The position numbers and the translations under genes are program-made. Below, piece after piece: positions 1-8,080 of a stretch of DNA of 15,243 nt. Positions within the stretch are counted from its first letter, which is position 1; each line of letters starts with the position of its first letter. This stretch comes from Suillus spraguei (Eukaryota > Basidiomycota > Agaricomycetes > Boletales > Suillaceae). The stretch is taken from the NCBI GenBank assembly GCA_016800925.1, contig JABCPU010001130.1, positions 1-15,243 of the forward strand, written 5' to 3'. The notes beneath the pieces are model-generated. The model saw only the letters and a list, made by a program, of their open reading frames with translations, made no database searches and was not told the origin of the DNA.

Positions 1-397
1 GCTGCAAGTGCCTCGAAGTCAGCGATATAGGTATGGAGATCGCCGCTTCCTTGTTTGAGGTCCCTGAGCTTTGTTAATGCGGTCCCTCTGGTATCCACTG
101 GTTCGAAAGCTTCATTGAAGCTTTTCATAAAATCCTTCAATGTCCGTAACCAACCTTTTGTCCAGAGGTATCGGTTGACTGAGCATGAGCGAGGAATTGT
201 TCTTTCCAAGATTTGGCATTCTTCTCGGTCATGAAGGATGTAATGAAAATGATTTTCTGCTTATCGGTGGTGTAAAGTTTTTCATTGATATCAAAGCACA
301 GATTGCATGATTGGATGAATTCCAGAGAGTTGTCACGATCTCCATCAAAACCGGTTAGGAGGCCGATTTTGTATTCAAATTCTTTGGTGGTAGTCAT
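1..397 (-). pseudogene. Ty3/gypsy-type gag fragment (element A)
   Basis: Minus-strand frame from ATG at 397 shows a retrotransposon Gag domain: FDGDRDNSLEFI near the start, then a segment ending in SWKEQFLAHAQ. At about 160-170 the frame shifts by one base, after which a second open frame runs to the window edge with the usual Gag sequence (GWLRTLKDFMKSF, then KLRDLKQGSGDLHTYIADFE). Gag proteins of this type form the particle that packages the element RNA. The fragment is cut by the window edge, so protease and pol of this element should lie to the left. The frameshift makes it non-functional as written. The family call rests on motif pattern only. It points away from the pol at 1030-4726, so it is not the gag of that element in its present arrangement. 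Confidence 0.8.
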
Positions 398-535
398 GAT
401 GGTGATTCGTCTGGTGAGTTATACTTTCTCGGTGCCTACACGCGCTGTCTTGCTGTCTGTTAGGGCTTTATCAGGTTTCAGGTTGAAGACTGGATAGTCG
501 ACGATCAGGTGGACTTTAATCTTTTGTTAAGAACT

Positions 536-550
536 GGGGTGGCATCACCA
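536..550 (-). other. Candidate primer binding site of element A
   Basis: On the minus strand TGGTGATGCCACCCC lies between the putative LTR end (558) and the gag ATG (397). It begins with TGG, as expected for pairing with a tRNA 3' CCA end. I could not match it to a specific tRNA, and a 7 base gap separates it from the chosen LTR end, so this is tentative. Confidence 0.25.
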
Positions 551-557
551 GCGACAG

Positions 558-987
558 TGATAAGACACAGACGGTCTGCTGGGAAGTTTGACTACGTTCA
601 AAAGAGAACAAGGACTACTACGAGGAAGTGTTTCAAGTAGGATCAAGAGTTCGGTCGAAGAGTCGTGACTCTAAGATGATCAAACAGAATAGAGACTAAG
701 GCTAAGGAGTGCTTAGGCTTAGAGACGATTCAGACAACTTAGGTTGGAGACCTAAGCGAATGATATTCCAGGTAAAACCCAGTAAGATTAAAGTAAAGTA
801 TACAAGTGTAATACAACGTGCTTAAATAGGTCAATATGTGCGCACGGATCAAGAGAGATGTGAGAATGTAAGTGCGTATCCAAAGAAGGAAGGCAACTAT
901 AGTACAGATGCGTTGAGCATATGAGTCAGAGTCACATTATGTAATATATAGGAAACAAAATGAATAGGGGCACGTACAACTGTAACA
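558..987 (-). repeat. Probable LTR of element A (leftward element)
   Basis: The stretch between gag and the facing pol has no coding frame. Read on the minus strand it starts TGTTACAG (987 downward) and ends CTTATCA (558), the TG...CA form of LTRs, directly upstream of a candidate primer site and gag. A TATA-like CCTATTTAAG lies at 821-830 (minus). Downstream of it, in what would be the transcribed part, is a perfect 7 bp stem hairpin (738-756). The second LTR is outside the window, so the limits are inferred from position and end bases only. It has no obvious similarity to the LTR at 4727-5196, so two different families are involved. Confidence 0.4.
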
Positions 988-1029
988 GACCCAAACAATT
1001 GATTCTCTATTCTTTCTAGTTTTTCAGAT

Positions 1030-1436
1030 GTAACGGAAGTGTATATACGATCCAAATCAGAGCATTTTTATATTGATTACACTGAAAGGAAAGAACAGAC
1101 AAGCAGACATAAAAGCACTTGTGGATTGTGGTGCATCAACATTATTTATAAGCGAAAGATTTGTGAGAACAATGATGTCCGGTGTCATAAATTATTGCGT
1201 CCCATACCAGTCAAGAACATTGATGGTTCCTTAAATGCCGCTGAGCTATGACAAGATTCGCTGAAATAGGATTAAAGATTGGAGATCATGAAGAAGATAA
1301 AGCAGCCTTCATGGTTACAGATTAGGAAGCGATGATGTCATTATCGGTATAGATTGGCTAAGGTATCATAATCCGGAGATTGATTGGAATGCAGGACGAT
1401 TTGCTCTTACACGATGCCCAGTCAAGTGTGAGACTA
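1030..1436 (+). pseudogene. Element B protease (retropepsin-like) remnant
   Basis: In one frame the stretch reads IFILITLKGKNRQADIKA and then LVDCGASTLFI, the hydrophobic-hydrophobic-D-x-G-A active-site pattern of a retroelement aspartic protease, with Cys where Ser or Thr is usual. After a frame change near 1190 and another near 1323 (an in-frame TAG there), it continues with DDVIIGIDWLRYHNPEIDW (about 1336-1392), the second conserved block of gypsy proteases. The enzyme normally cuts the Gag-Pol polyprotein. Two frameshifts and a stop inactivate it. Confidence 0.75.
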
Positions 1437-1509
1437 AAAAAGAAAAAAAGACAAAAATAGAGAAAAACGAAAAAACCCAAAAACAGGGTGACTTGCCAGA
1501 TCTGATTCC

Positions 1510-2553
1510 CACGAAGAGGAAGATGACGACGAAGGCATGGCGAAGAAGAGGGCGATGGTTGAGGAAATAGAAGATGAAGATAGTCCAAAAAATGAATGGA
1601 TTAGATATAAAGCTTCTATCGCCACAGAACAAAAAGTAGCAGAGGAAGCTACTAAGAAGAAAAAGTCTGTAGAAGAAATGGTTCCAGACTGGCTTCATGA
1701 TTACCTGGGTGTATTCTCAGAAGAGGAATCAAAGAGATTTCCTGAAAGAAAGAAATGGGATCATGCGATAGATCTCAAAGATGAGAATGATCTTCCACCG
1801 AATGCAAAACCATATCCTTTATCACCCAAAGAAATGGACACACTGAAAGATTGGTTAAAAGCCGAAACTGCATTAGGACATATTAGAGATTCACAATCTC
1901 CTGTTGCAGCACCTTTCTTCTTTGTGGCCAAAAAAGATGGCAAATTACGACCAGTAATGGACTATAGAAAGCTCAATGAGAAAACAGTTAAAAATGCATA
2001 CCCTTTACCGAGATCTCAAGATCTAATTGATGCTTTAACTGGTGCCACAATGTACTCCAAAATGGATGTATGATGGGGATACAATAATATTCGGATGAAA
2101 GAAGGAGACGAGTGGAAGGCAGCCTTCAAAACGCCTTTTGGTCACCATGAACCAACCGTAATGTATTTCGGGTTGACAAATTCTCCAGCAACTTTCCAGA
2201 CCATGATGAACGAAATATTTAGAGATCTCATTGATGGAAAGACGGTCGTTGTCTACATCAATGACATCTTGGTCTTTACAAATGGAAATAAGGAGCAACA
2301 CCGAAAAGTCATGTGAGAAGTACTCAAACGATTAAAAGATAATGATCTGTTCTTGAAACCAGAGAAATGTAGTTTCGAACAGTCTAAAGTCGAATTCTTA
2401 GGGTTGATCGTGGAAAAAGGCAATGTGTCTATGGACCCTGTGAAAGTAGAAGGAGTATTAAAATGGCCTGTTCCCAAATGCGTAAAAGACATACAAGCAT
2501 TCATGGGTTTGCCAACTTCTATCGAAGATTCATATTGGGGTTCTCAGATATAG
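1510..2553 (+). pseudogene. Element B reverse transcriptase, broken
   Basis: An acidic/basic linker (from about 1510) leads into RT. Visible blocks are FFFVAKKDGKLRPVMDYRKL (1915-1974), YPLPRSQDLIDAL, and YSKMDV holding the first catalytic Asp, directly followed by stop TGA (2071-2073). The frame resumes with the palm segment [11 protein letters not shown] and the active-site box, which reads YINDILVF instead of the canonical YIDDILVF (Asn codon 2260-2262). A second TGA is at 2314-2316. The thumb region follows, with [12 protein letters not shown], up to a frameshift near 2500. The enzyme would copy element RNA into cDNA; the lost Asp and two stops make it inactive. Confidence 0.9.
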
Positions 2554-3074
2554 CCAGACCAATGAATGATTTGCTAAGAAAAGATGTTCCATGGAATTGG
2601 ACGGAGAAACAACAAATGCATTTGATGAATTGAAGAAACGATTCACAGAAGCTCCGCTCCTAGTAATGCCAGACGTTGAGAAAAAGAAAAGAATAGAGAC
2701 CGATGCTTCTGATTATGCATCTGGTGCAGTACTTTCTCAACAGATGGAAGATGGACTATGGCATCCTGTCGCTTATTATTCGAAGTCAATGAATGATGCA
2801 GAACGAAATTACGACATTCATGACAAAGAATTGTTAGCAATCATTCGAGCGTTAGAAGAGTGGAGGCACTATGTGCAGGGAGCACCTCATCCTGTGGAGA
2901 TCTGGACGATCATAAGAATCTCGAGTATTTCATGACGAGTCAAAAATTGACATGAAGGCAAGCCAGATGGAGTTTGTTCCTGCAGAGTATGAATTTACAC
3001 TCCAACATAAGCCTGGTGTAGTCAATGATAAGGCCGATCGTCTGTCTCGGAGATCAGACCACAGAGGGGGGTAG
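2554..3074 (+). pseudogene. Element B RNase H region, broken
   Basis: After the connection segment ([16 protein letters not shown] in the shifted frame, about 2552-2600), the frame 2591-2935 carries the RNase H start TDASDYASGAVLSQ with its catalytic Asp, then HPVAYYSKSMNDAERNY and HDKELLAIIRALEEWRHY. A frameshift near 2900 moves the frame to DHKNLEYFMTSQKLT, followed by TGA (2953-2955) where this family normally has an Arg before RQARW. Another shift leads to HKPGVVNDKADRLSRR, the typical end of gypsy RNase H. The domain degrades the RNA strand during reverse transcription. Confidence 0.85.
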
Positions 3075-4067
3075 AAAACGACAATTCTGATCGCATTTTG
3101 CTTAAACCGGAATTTTTCAAAATCAATGCTGCTAAAAGAGGCCAAGTTCTTATAGAAGGAGAAAAATCTCTTCTCAAAAAGATTAGACAATGTACAGAAC
3201 GAGAGCCTGAAGTGATGAAAGCATAGAAACGCTAAAAGCAGCACCGGTGCAATTGCATAGAGGAGTCGAAGAATGGAATGTTGAAGATGGATTGGTGTTA
3301 TTCGAGGATTGGTCTATGTTCCAAATGATAAAGAAATCCGCCGAGAGATTCTAGAGTTATTCCATGACTCACCACCGCTGGACATCCTGGATGTGCCAAA
3401 ACCTTAGAATTGATTTCCAGAAACTATTGGTGGCCAATGATGACAAAGAGTGTTCATGACTATGTAGATGGTTGCGATCGTTGCAGACAAAACAAAGGTC
3501 TATCCTAGTAAACCAATGGGACCTTTACAGCCAAATGAAGTTCCAGAAGGACCTTGGCAAATGATTACATGTGACCTGATTGTGGACCTACCAAAGAGTG
3601 AAGGGTGTGATAGCATTTTTGTTGTCGTTGATCGATTTACGAAACAAGCACACTTTATTCCCACCAATAAAGAAGTAGACTCGAAGGAAATTGCTGAGCT
3701 ATTTTTCAAGAATGTATGGAAACATCATGGAACACCAAAGAAAGTGATTTCAGATAGAGGAACACAGTTCGTATCGAAATTTATGGGACAAATGTCAAAA
3801 AGATTAGGCACAAAATGGTCTGCTTCAACCGCTTATCATCCCCATATGGACGGACAAACAGAACGCATAAATCAAGAAGTTGAACAGTATTTGCGCCGTT
3901 TACCTCTTATAGACAAAATGATTGGACATCTTGGTTGCCAATTGCAGAATTCTCGCATAATAACGCAGTCACAGTCACCGGTCATAGTCCTTTCAAAGTT
4001 CTATATGGATATAATCCAGAATTCACAATATCTCCTAATTCCAATCCCATATTCCCATTGCCGATGA
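3075..4067 (+). pseudogene. Element B integrase (zinc finger and DDE core), broken
   Basis: A linker precedes an HHCC zinc-binding module spread over two frames: FHDSP, then AGHPGCAKTLELISRNYWWP, then GCDRCRQNK (about 3358-3498). The catalytic core lies in the open frame 3468-4067: first Asp in MITCDLIVDLP, second Asp in KVISDRGTQFVSKF, Glu in GQTERINQEVEQYLRR, with 35 residues between the second Asp and that Glu, the classic spacing. The core acidic residues are therefore all present, unlike in RT. Past the core the frame shifts near 3900 and continues with DWTSWLPIAEFSHNN and FKVLYGYNPEF. Integrase joins cDNA to the host chromosome. Confidence 0.88.
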
Positions 4068-4890
4068 AAGAGTGGATCAAATGAAAGAAGCAAGAGATGA
4101 TGCAGAAAATACTTTGAAACTGGTCAATGAACAAATGAAATGGTTCTATGACAAAGGAGTAAAAGAAACGCACCACAGTATAAAAAGGGAGACAAGGTCT
4201 GGCTAGACGCAAAGAACATTAAACAATGTCATCCAAGTCAAAAATTGTCAGATCGTTGTCTTAGGCCCTTTGAAATACTAGAGAAGATTGGCAAAGTGAA
4301 CTATAAATTGAAATTACCGGCAAATTATCAGATCCATCCGGTTTTCCACGTTCAATTACTCACTCCATACTATGCATCTCAAATGATCCCTCATTCTCAA
4401 CCCACCCGACCACCTCCTGACATAATTGATGATCAGGAAGAATTTGTTGTAGAAGAAGTATTAGATAGCCGATTATTCCGAGGAAAGCTGCAATACCAAG
4501 TAAAATGGGAAGGATATCCGATAGAAGAATCGACATGGGAACCAGAAGAAAAACGTAAAGAATTCCCCAATTCTTATAGCGGAGTTTTATAAAAAGAATC
4601 CCACGGCGGCTAAAACCAAAAGAATTCAAGGTTCTATACTTAATTCAGAAGATTTCAAGAAATGGAGAACGCGTAACATCAGACCCTCATACATTCGCGA
4701 TGACGCTCATCCTAGAGAGGGGGCAATGTCACAAATTCCAAATACAAATCATTACTCTTTTCTCAATTTCCCCAAAGCGTCTAAACCTAGCGCTAAGACA
4801 AACCCTAACCCTATTGAAATTCCCATATCCGCTTCTATAACTGAACTTCCTGATGAAGATGAAGAGATCTTTTATGATGCTATCGGATAA
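4068..4890 (+). pseudogene. Element B integrase C-terminus with chromodomain; frame extends into LTR
   Basis: After a frame change at about 4170 the sequence shows a GPY/F-like module (LSDRCLRPFEILEKIGKVNY) and PVFHVQLLTPYY, then a chromodomain: EEFVVEEVLDSRLFRGKLQY followed by QVKWEGYPIEESTWEPEEK (about 4438-4554). The aromatic residues that normally cage methyl-lysine appear kept, so the module, which steers integration to marked chromatin, is the best-preserved part. A further shift near 4560 opens a frame that passes the polypurine tract and stops only at TAA 4888-4890, about 54 codons inside the LTR. The extension is acidic near its end (ELPDEDEEIFYDAIG). Confidence 0.82.
4714..4726 (+). 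other. Polypurine tract of element B
   Basis: The purine-rich run AGAGAGGGGGCAA stands directly before the LTR start TGTCAC. This is the expected position of the primer for plus-strand synthesis of an LTR retrotransposon. Confidence 0.7.
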
Positions 4891-5196
4891 GATAAGATAG
4901 TATCACATGATCTTAGAACCTTCTAGAATATGATGTCATAACAATGTCACAACTATCACATCATACAATTCTCATTTCTATATTATGATTGGTTAGTAGT
5001 TTCAAACTCAATTTACATCTCAGTTTCAATATGTGTATATAGTTAGCTAGTTTCGCTGTAGTAGTTCTTTAGTTCAAACCTCTTGTATCTACATAGTAGC
5101 AATCCAAGATGTCCTTGCTCCTTTCTCTTCTTTGTGATAACCTTAGATTGAGTGCTAGTCTCTGCCCTTGTGTTAATTCGTTTGTGGGTTGTGACA
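4727..5196 (+). repeat. 3' LTR of element B (470 bp)
   Basis: Starts TGTCAC (4727-4732) right after the polypurine tract and ends GTGACA (5191-5196), a perfect 6 bp inverted repeat with TG...CA ends. A TATA-like stretch (GTGTATATAG, about 5033-5042) sits about 155 bp before the end and could be the core promoter. The first 160 bp also encode the tail of the pol frame. The 5' LTR is not in the window, so the length rests on the inverted ends. The five bases after it (GGTAG) would be the target duplication, which cannot be checked here. Confidence 0.75.
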
Positions 5197-5590
5197 GGTA
5201 GGGAGTGATGATGGCAAGCCAGATGAGGTATCGGAGGACAAGGATGGAGACCTCGTCGGGACGAGAGTAGATGGCGACACATAGGGGGAAAAATGATAGT
5301 AGGGGTGCAAGAAGGTGTTCTTGTAATAACAGCTTGTGAGTGTGTCGATCTTCCCTCAAGTTTGATTCATGCTGATCGAAGCCATTGCTCACTGTTCGCA
5401 GCTTCTCACTCGCTGCTTTCACTTGCTGGTAACCTTGACACCTACCTCAGCCATTATTGCGGCACACCTCTCATATTTCCTTTCTGAGGATAACAGTGAA
5501 CATCTGATAGTCAGACAGGCACCTTTTTTATCGCCCTCAGTTACCACAACATTCTTGCTACTGCCACTACTCATCACTATCTGATACCTC
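5197..5590. other. Spacer without recognisable gene
   Basis: Between the LTR and the GGCC-rich repeats I see only short open frames on both strands, with no familiar motif and no convincing splice pattern. It is probably host DNA flanking the retroelement. Confidence 0.4.
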
Positions 5591-5686
5591 TATTGGGCCA
5601 TGGCTCAGGCCAAGCCAGGCCAAAGCCAAGCTGTCATTGACGGCTTTGGCCTGGCCTGCAGTTCTTCAAAGCTGGAGCCATCTGAA

Positions 5687-5694
5687 GCCAGGCC
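5687..5694 (+). repeat. 8 bp target duplication, left copy
   Basis: GCCAGGCC directly precedes the terminal TAGTGATG of the hAT-type element and is repeated exactly at its other end (6960-6967). An 8 bp duplication is the hallmark of hAT elements. The local GGCC richness raises the chance of a coincidental match slightly. Confidence 0.7.
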
Positions 5695-5889
5695 TAGTGA
5701 TGTGCAGGCCTGGCTCAGCCTGAAAGTCCCGGCTTAGGCTCAGCTTTGGGGGGCTTGGGCTTTGCAAAACCTCAGGCCGAGCTGTGAGCCCAAGCCGGGC
5801 CAAAGCCGTGGCTCGGCTTTGGCTCAACGACAGCTTTCAAATGTAAAATGTAATATAAGCATATTTGTAACTATACAGACTTACAGTAC

Positions 5890-6079
5890 TTAGTGACTAT
5901 CCGCTGAACCAACATCAGACTCTGATATGTCATCCTTTTCATCCAAAATCAGTGTGTCCCACTTTCAGCCGATTGTGCCACTTGCTAATTGTGATGCCTC
6001 CTTGTGAGAAAGCTCACTTGCTCGAGATGGATGCTGCCATAATGGATAAATAGTCCCTTGCCAGCGAAGCCCGATATGG
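5890..6079 (-). pseudogene. hAT transposase C-terminal (dimerisation) domain remnant
   Basis: One minus-strand frame (6079 down to 5939) reads SLARDYLSIMAASISS, then after a TGA codon AFSQGGITISKWHNRLK. This matches the typical hAT C-terminal block (A-R-D-Y-L-x-I, two Ser, A-F-S-x-G-G, N-R-L). A different frame ends with an acidic tail, KWDTLILDEKDDISESD, and a TAA stop at 5890-5892, as expected for the protein end. A deletion joining the two would explain the frame change. This domain mediates transposase dimerisation. Only about 60 residues remain, with a stop, so it is dead. Recognition is by motif pattern. Confidence 0.75.
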
Positions 6080-6129
6080 CTCAAACATATGCGAACAACA
6101 CGTGAAGGCGCCAGAATGAGAGGAGTGGA

Positions 6130-6627
6130 GGTACAGGCAAGAGCAGACACAAGCAGATAAGCTCAGGCAAGTGAAAACGAGTGCAGGTGGGCCCAGACAA
6201 CTTCAAATGAGTGCAGGCAAGCAGACGAATACAGACGAGTCCATGTGAATTCAAATGAGCATAGGCAAGCACAGACAAGTCCAGACGAATACAGATGAGT
6301 CCAGATGAATACAGACAAGTTCAGATGAATACAGACAAGTCCATGTGAGTCAAAATGAGCATAGGCAAGCACAGACAAATGCATGCAAGTCCAGGCAGGT
6401 CCAAACGAGTGCAACCAAGTACAAATGAATGCAGGCAAGTCCAAACGAGTGCAGGCAAGTGCAAAAGAGTGCAGGCAAGCGCAGATGAATGCAGGCAAGT
6501 CCAGGCAAGTCCAAATGAGTGCAGGCAAGCGCAGACAAATCCAGGCAAATCCAAACAAGCACAAGGAAGCATAAATGAATGCAGGTGGGTTCAGACAAGT
6601 CCAAAAGAGTGCAGGAAGGTTTCGAGA
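6130..6627 (+). repeat. 10 bp-period minisatellite inside the hAT element
   Basis: About 50 tandem decamers related to CAGGCAAGTC / CAAACGAGTG fill this stretch. The phase is kept for long runs (6220-6620) and slips by 3 bases near 6220. A higher-order repeat is visible: blocks beginning GTCCATGTGA at 6239 and 6338 recur about 100 bp apart. The strand is purine-rich (C-A-R-R pattern). Because the unit lacks stops in most frames, long open frames exist on both strands (for example 6355-6657 plus and 6163-6675 minus), but they are products of the repeat and not genes. Confidence 0.9.
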
Positions 6628-6959
6628 AGTGGAAGCCTTGGAAGTAGAGCACAGTAAGTGTAGTTTGATGCGCACTTACTGTTTGGAAGCCACAGCAGTG
6701 GCGCACATTGCCCCAAATATTTGTAAGCACATTCAGCAATAGTCAGACAAATTTAGACAGATTCATACCTGATGTGCAGATGAGTCCATGGAAGTCTGTA
6801 AAATCGACATTGATGAGGGACATAAAGCTGCGGCCTGAGCCGCTGGCTCAGGCTTTTCAACATGTCAAGCCAGGCCCTGACTTGGGCCTGGCTCGGCCGG
6901 CCTGATCAGGCTCGGCTTGGGCCAGCCCATGGCCTGAAGCCGGGCCATGCACATCACTA

Positions 6960-6967
6960 GCCAGGCC
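6960..6967 (+). repeat. 8 bp target duplication, right copy
   Basis: GCCAGGCC follows the terminal CATCACTA of the hAT-type element and equals the octamer at 5687-5694. Confidence 0.7.
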
Positions 6968-7009
6968 AAAGCCACGGCTTTCAGGCCAAGCCGGGCCGGA
7001 ACATCACTA

Positions 7010-7401
7010 GATATCACAGTCTGCCTTGAAGGAATGTGCAGCAGCCTGGGACTTGGCTGTTACAGAGGACAAGTCCGAAGATGAGCATGCCTTGCTGTGT
7101 ATGTATGTGTATCTTTACTGAATTTTACATGCTTTTATGGCATCATGGACTTCGGCTACCACTGGTAACATTTACTATACTCTGTTTTCACTGTTCTATA
7201 GAACCCTGTCCGGTAAATCAGGGTTCCCTACATTACTCATCGTTTGTAATATTAGTAAGCTTCACCTCTTGTGCTCGTACTATAACATTAGTCTTTATTT
7301 ATTTATTTATTTTTAATCCAATTTCTGTCCATTGGGGTAAAATACCCTATGTCGGACAGTACTGGCTAGTCTACAGAGTCATATGACTTCTACAGTAGGC
7401 T
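7010..7401. other. Spacer without recognisable gene; short TTTA repeat
   Basis: No reading frame here has recognisable domains. A TTTA microsatellite occupies about 7294-7315, followed at 7328-7360 by an imperfect palindrome (TGTCC...GGGGTA AAA TACCC...GGACA). The open frame 7036-7386 looks like chance. Confidence 0.4.
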
Positions 7402-7424
7402 TGTATGTGTTCCTATGTGTCCTG

Positions 7425-7841
7425 CATCAGGAAATCATGAGTTTACCTATTCCTTACTTATTTCAAACTTTTCCCACTTATTCCAAATGGATCTACTTAT
7501 TTCTCTTAAATTACCACCTGGTCCCAACTGAACTATCAGGATCTGTTAGCCATCATTATAAATGTGTGCTATAAAATTATTGGACTCTTAATTTGCAAAA
7601 TAGTACCTCAAGAGAATATTTGAGAAATAAAATCATCAGCATTAATGTGTCACTCGAGCTTCATACTAGTCACTAATTGTTGGTCTTATGCAATGAAACT
7701 TGTCTCTCAGGCCCAACAAACATATTGGAATACTCAATTTTGAAGCAGTTGTCAAATTTCAGAAAAAAAGTAGGTCCATTTGAAATAAGTGGGAAAAGTT
7801 TGAAATAAGTAAGGAATAAGTAAACTCATGATTTCCTGATG
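7425..7841. mobile_element. MITE-like element with about 80 bp terminal inverted repeats (417 bp)
   Basis: The left end CATCAGGAAATCATGAGTTT is repeated as a reverse complement at the right end, and the match continues for about 80 bp (7425-7503 against 7763-7841) with few mismatches. The uninterrupted repeat copy at 14813-15243 shows the empty site (TCCTGCCTGAATG at 14831-14843), which places the insertion exactly with a 2 bp duplication TG (7423-7424 and 7842-7843). The repeats contain several ACTTATT motifs. It encodes no protein, so it is non-autonomous. A 2 bp non-TA duplication does not fit Tc1/mariner, and I cannot name the superfamily. Confidence 0.85.
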
Positions 7842-7920
7842 TGCCTGAATGACACGTTTCAACTTATTTTGTCATAACCAGTTTTCACTGGGAACATTCA
7901 GGACCGGACTGCGGCAGCAC

Positions 7921-8080
7921 CATCAGTAAACCCCTTGAGTTCTTGCTGGTGATTGTGTTGATTATTTGCCTTTATTCTGGGTATATATTACCTTATAAGC
8001 TAATATCACGGAAAGATTTCCTATATATTCCTTTATATTGCAATATGAGACTATATACTTTCCTCACGAGTTCTGTGATG
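7921..8080. mobile_element. 160 bp insertion, possibly a related small element
   Basis: This AT-rich block is absent from the second repeat copy, which runs uninterrupted across GCAGCAC and TATGCTCGG (14906-14921). It starts CATCAG and ends GTGATG, so the terminal five bases are inverted. It is flanked by AC on both sides (7919-7920, 8081-8082). The same CATCA...TGATG ends and 2 bp flank are seen in the 417 bp element, suggesting related mobilisation. Inverted similarity beyond the first bases is weak, and a deletion in the other copy is an alternative. Confidence 0.5.

Larger units (their letters stand above)
988..5196 (+). mobile_element. Ty3/gypsy chromovirus, 5'-truncated and degenerate (element B)
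   Basis: Domains occur in the order protease, reverse transcriptase, RNase H, integrase (zinc finger, DDE core, GPY/F-like module), chromodomain, then polypurine tract and 3' LTR. That order and the C-terminal chromodomain define the chromovirus branch of Ty3/gypsy. Gag and the 5' LTR are missing on the left, where the LTR of element A abuts at about 987. At least ten frame changes or internal stops break pol, so the copy cannot make a full polyprotein. The LTR start and end are well defined by inverted ends; the 5' limit is the junction with element A. Confidence 0.88.
5695..6959 (-). mobile_element. hAT-type DNA transposon, internally rearranged, non-autonomous (1265 bp)
   Basis: The left end starts TAGTGATGTGCAGGCCTGGC; the right end, reverse complemented, starts TAGTGATGTGCATGGCCCGG. 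The first 12 bases are identical. Both ends continue into GGCC-rich subterminal repeats (5700-5825 and 6830-6945). Perfect 8 bp duplications GCCAGGCC flank it. Near the left end the minus strand encodes a transposase C-terminal remnant, so the element is oriented leftward. The rest of the transposase is absent and a 10 bp minisatellite fills most of the interior. It could be moved only by a transposase supplied from elsewhere. Confidence 0.8.
5591..7009. mobile_element. Possible outer hAT-like element interrupted by the inner one
   Basis: Just beyond the right target duplication of the inner element there is a second copy of a similar end, CCGGGCCGGAACATCACTA, finishing at 7009. The matching left end would be near 5591, where GGCC-rich sequence begins (TATTGGGCC). 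Flanking octamers GATACCTC (5583-5590) and GATATCAC (7010-7017) agree at six of eight bases. The left end is poorly preserved and the whole area is rich in GGCC, so this outer element is a guess. Confidence 0.3.

Noticed and set aside
1358..1698. Minus-strand frames rich in Phe and Ser opposite the start of RT
   Set aside because: Antisense shadows of the A-rich linker of pol; no independent motif.
6130..6627. CRISPR-like array
   Set aside because: The repeats are contiguous 10 bp units without unique spacers, in a eukaryotic context.
6163..6675. Long open frames on both strands (up to 170 codons) in the minisatellite
   Set aside because: They follow from a 10 bp unit without stop codons; the translations are low-complexity repeats with no domain and exist in several frames at once.
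7036..7386. Plus-strand frame of 116 codons between the hAT and MITE elements
   Set aside because: Contains a microsatellite-encoded run and hydrophobic low-complexity sequence; no family resemblance or splice support.
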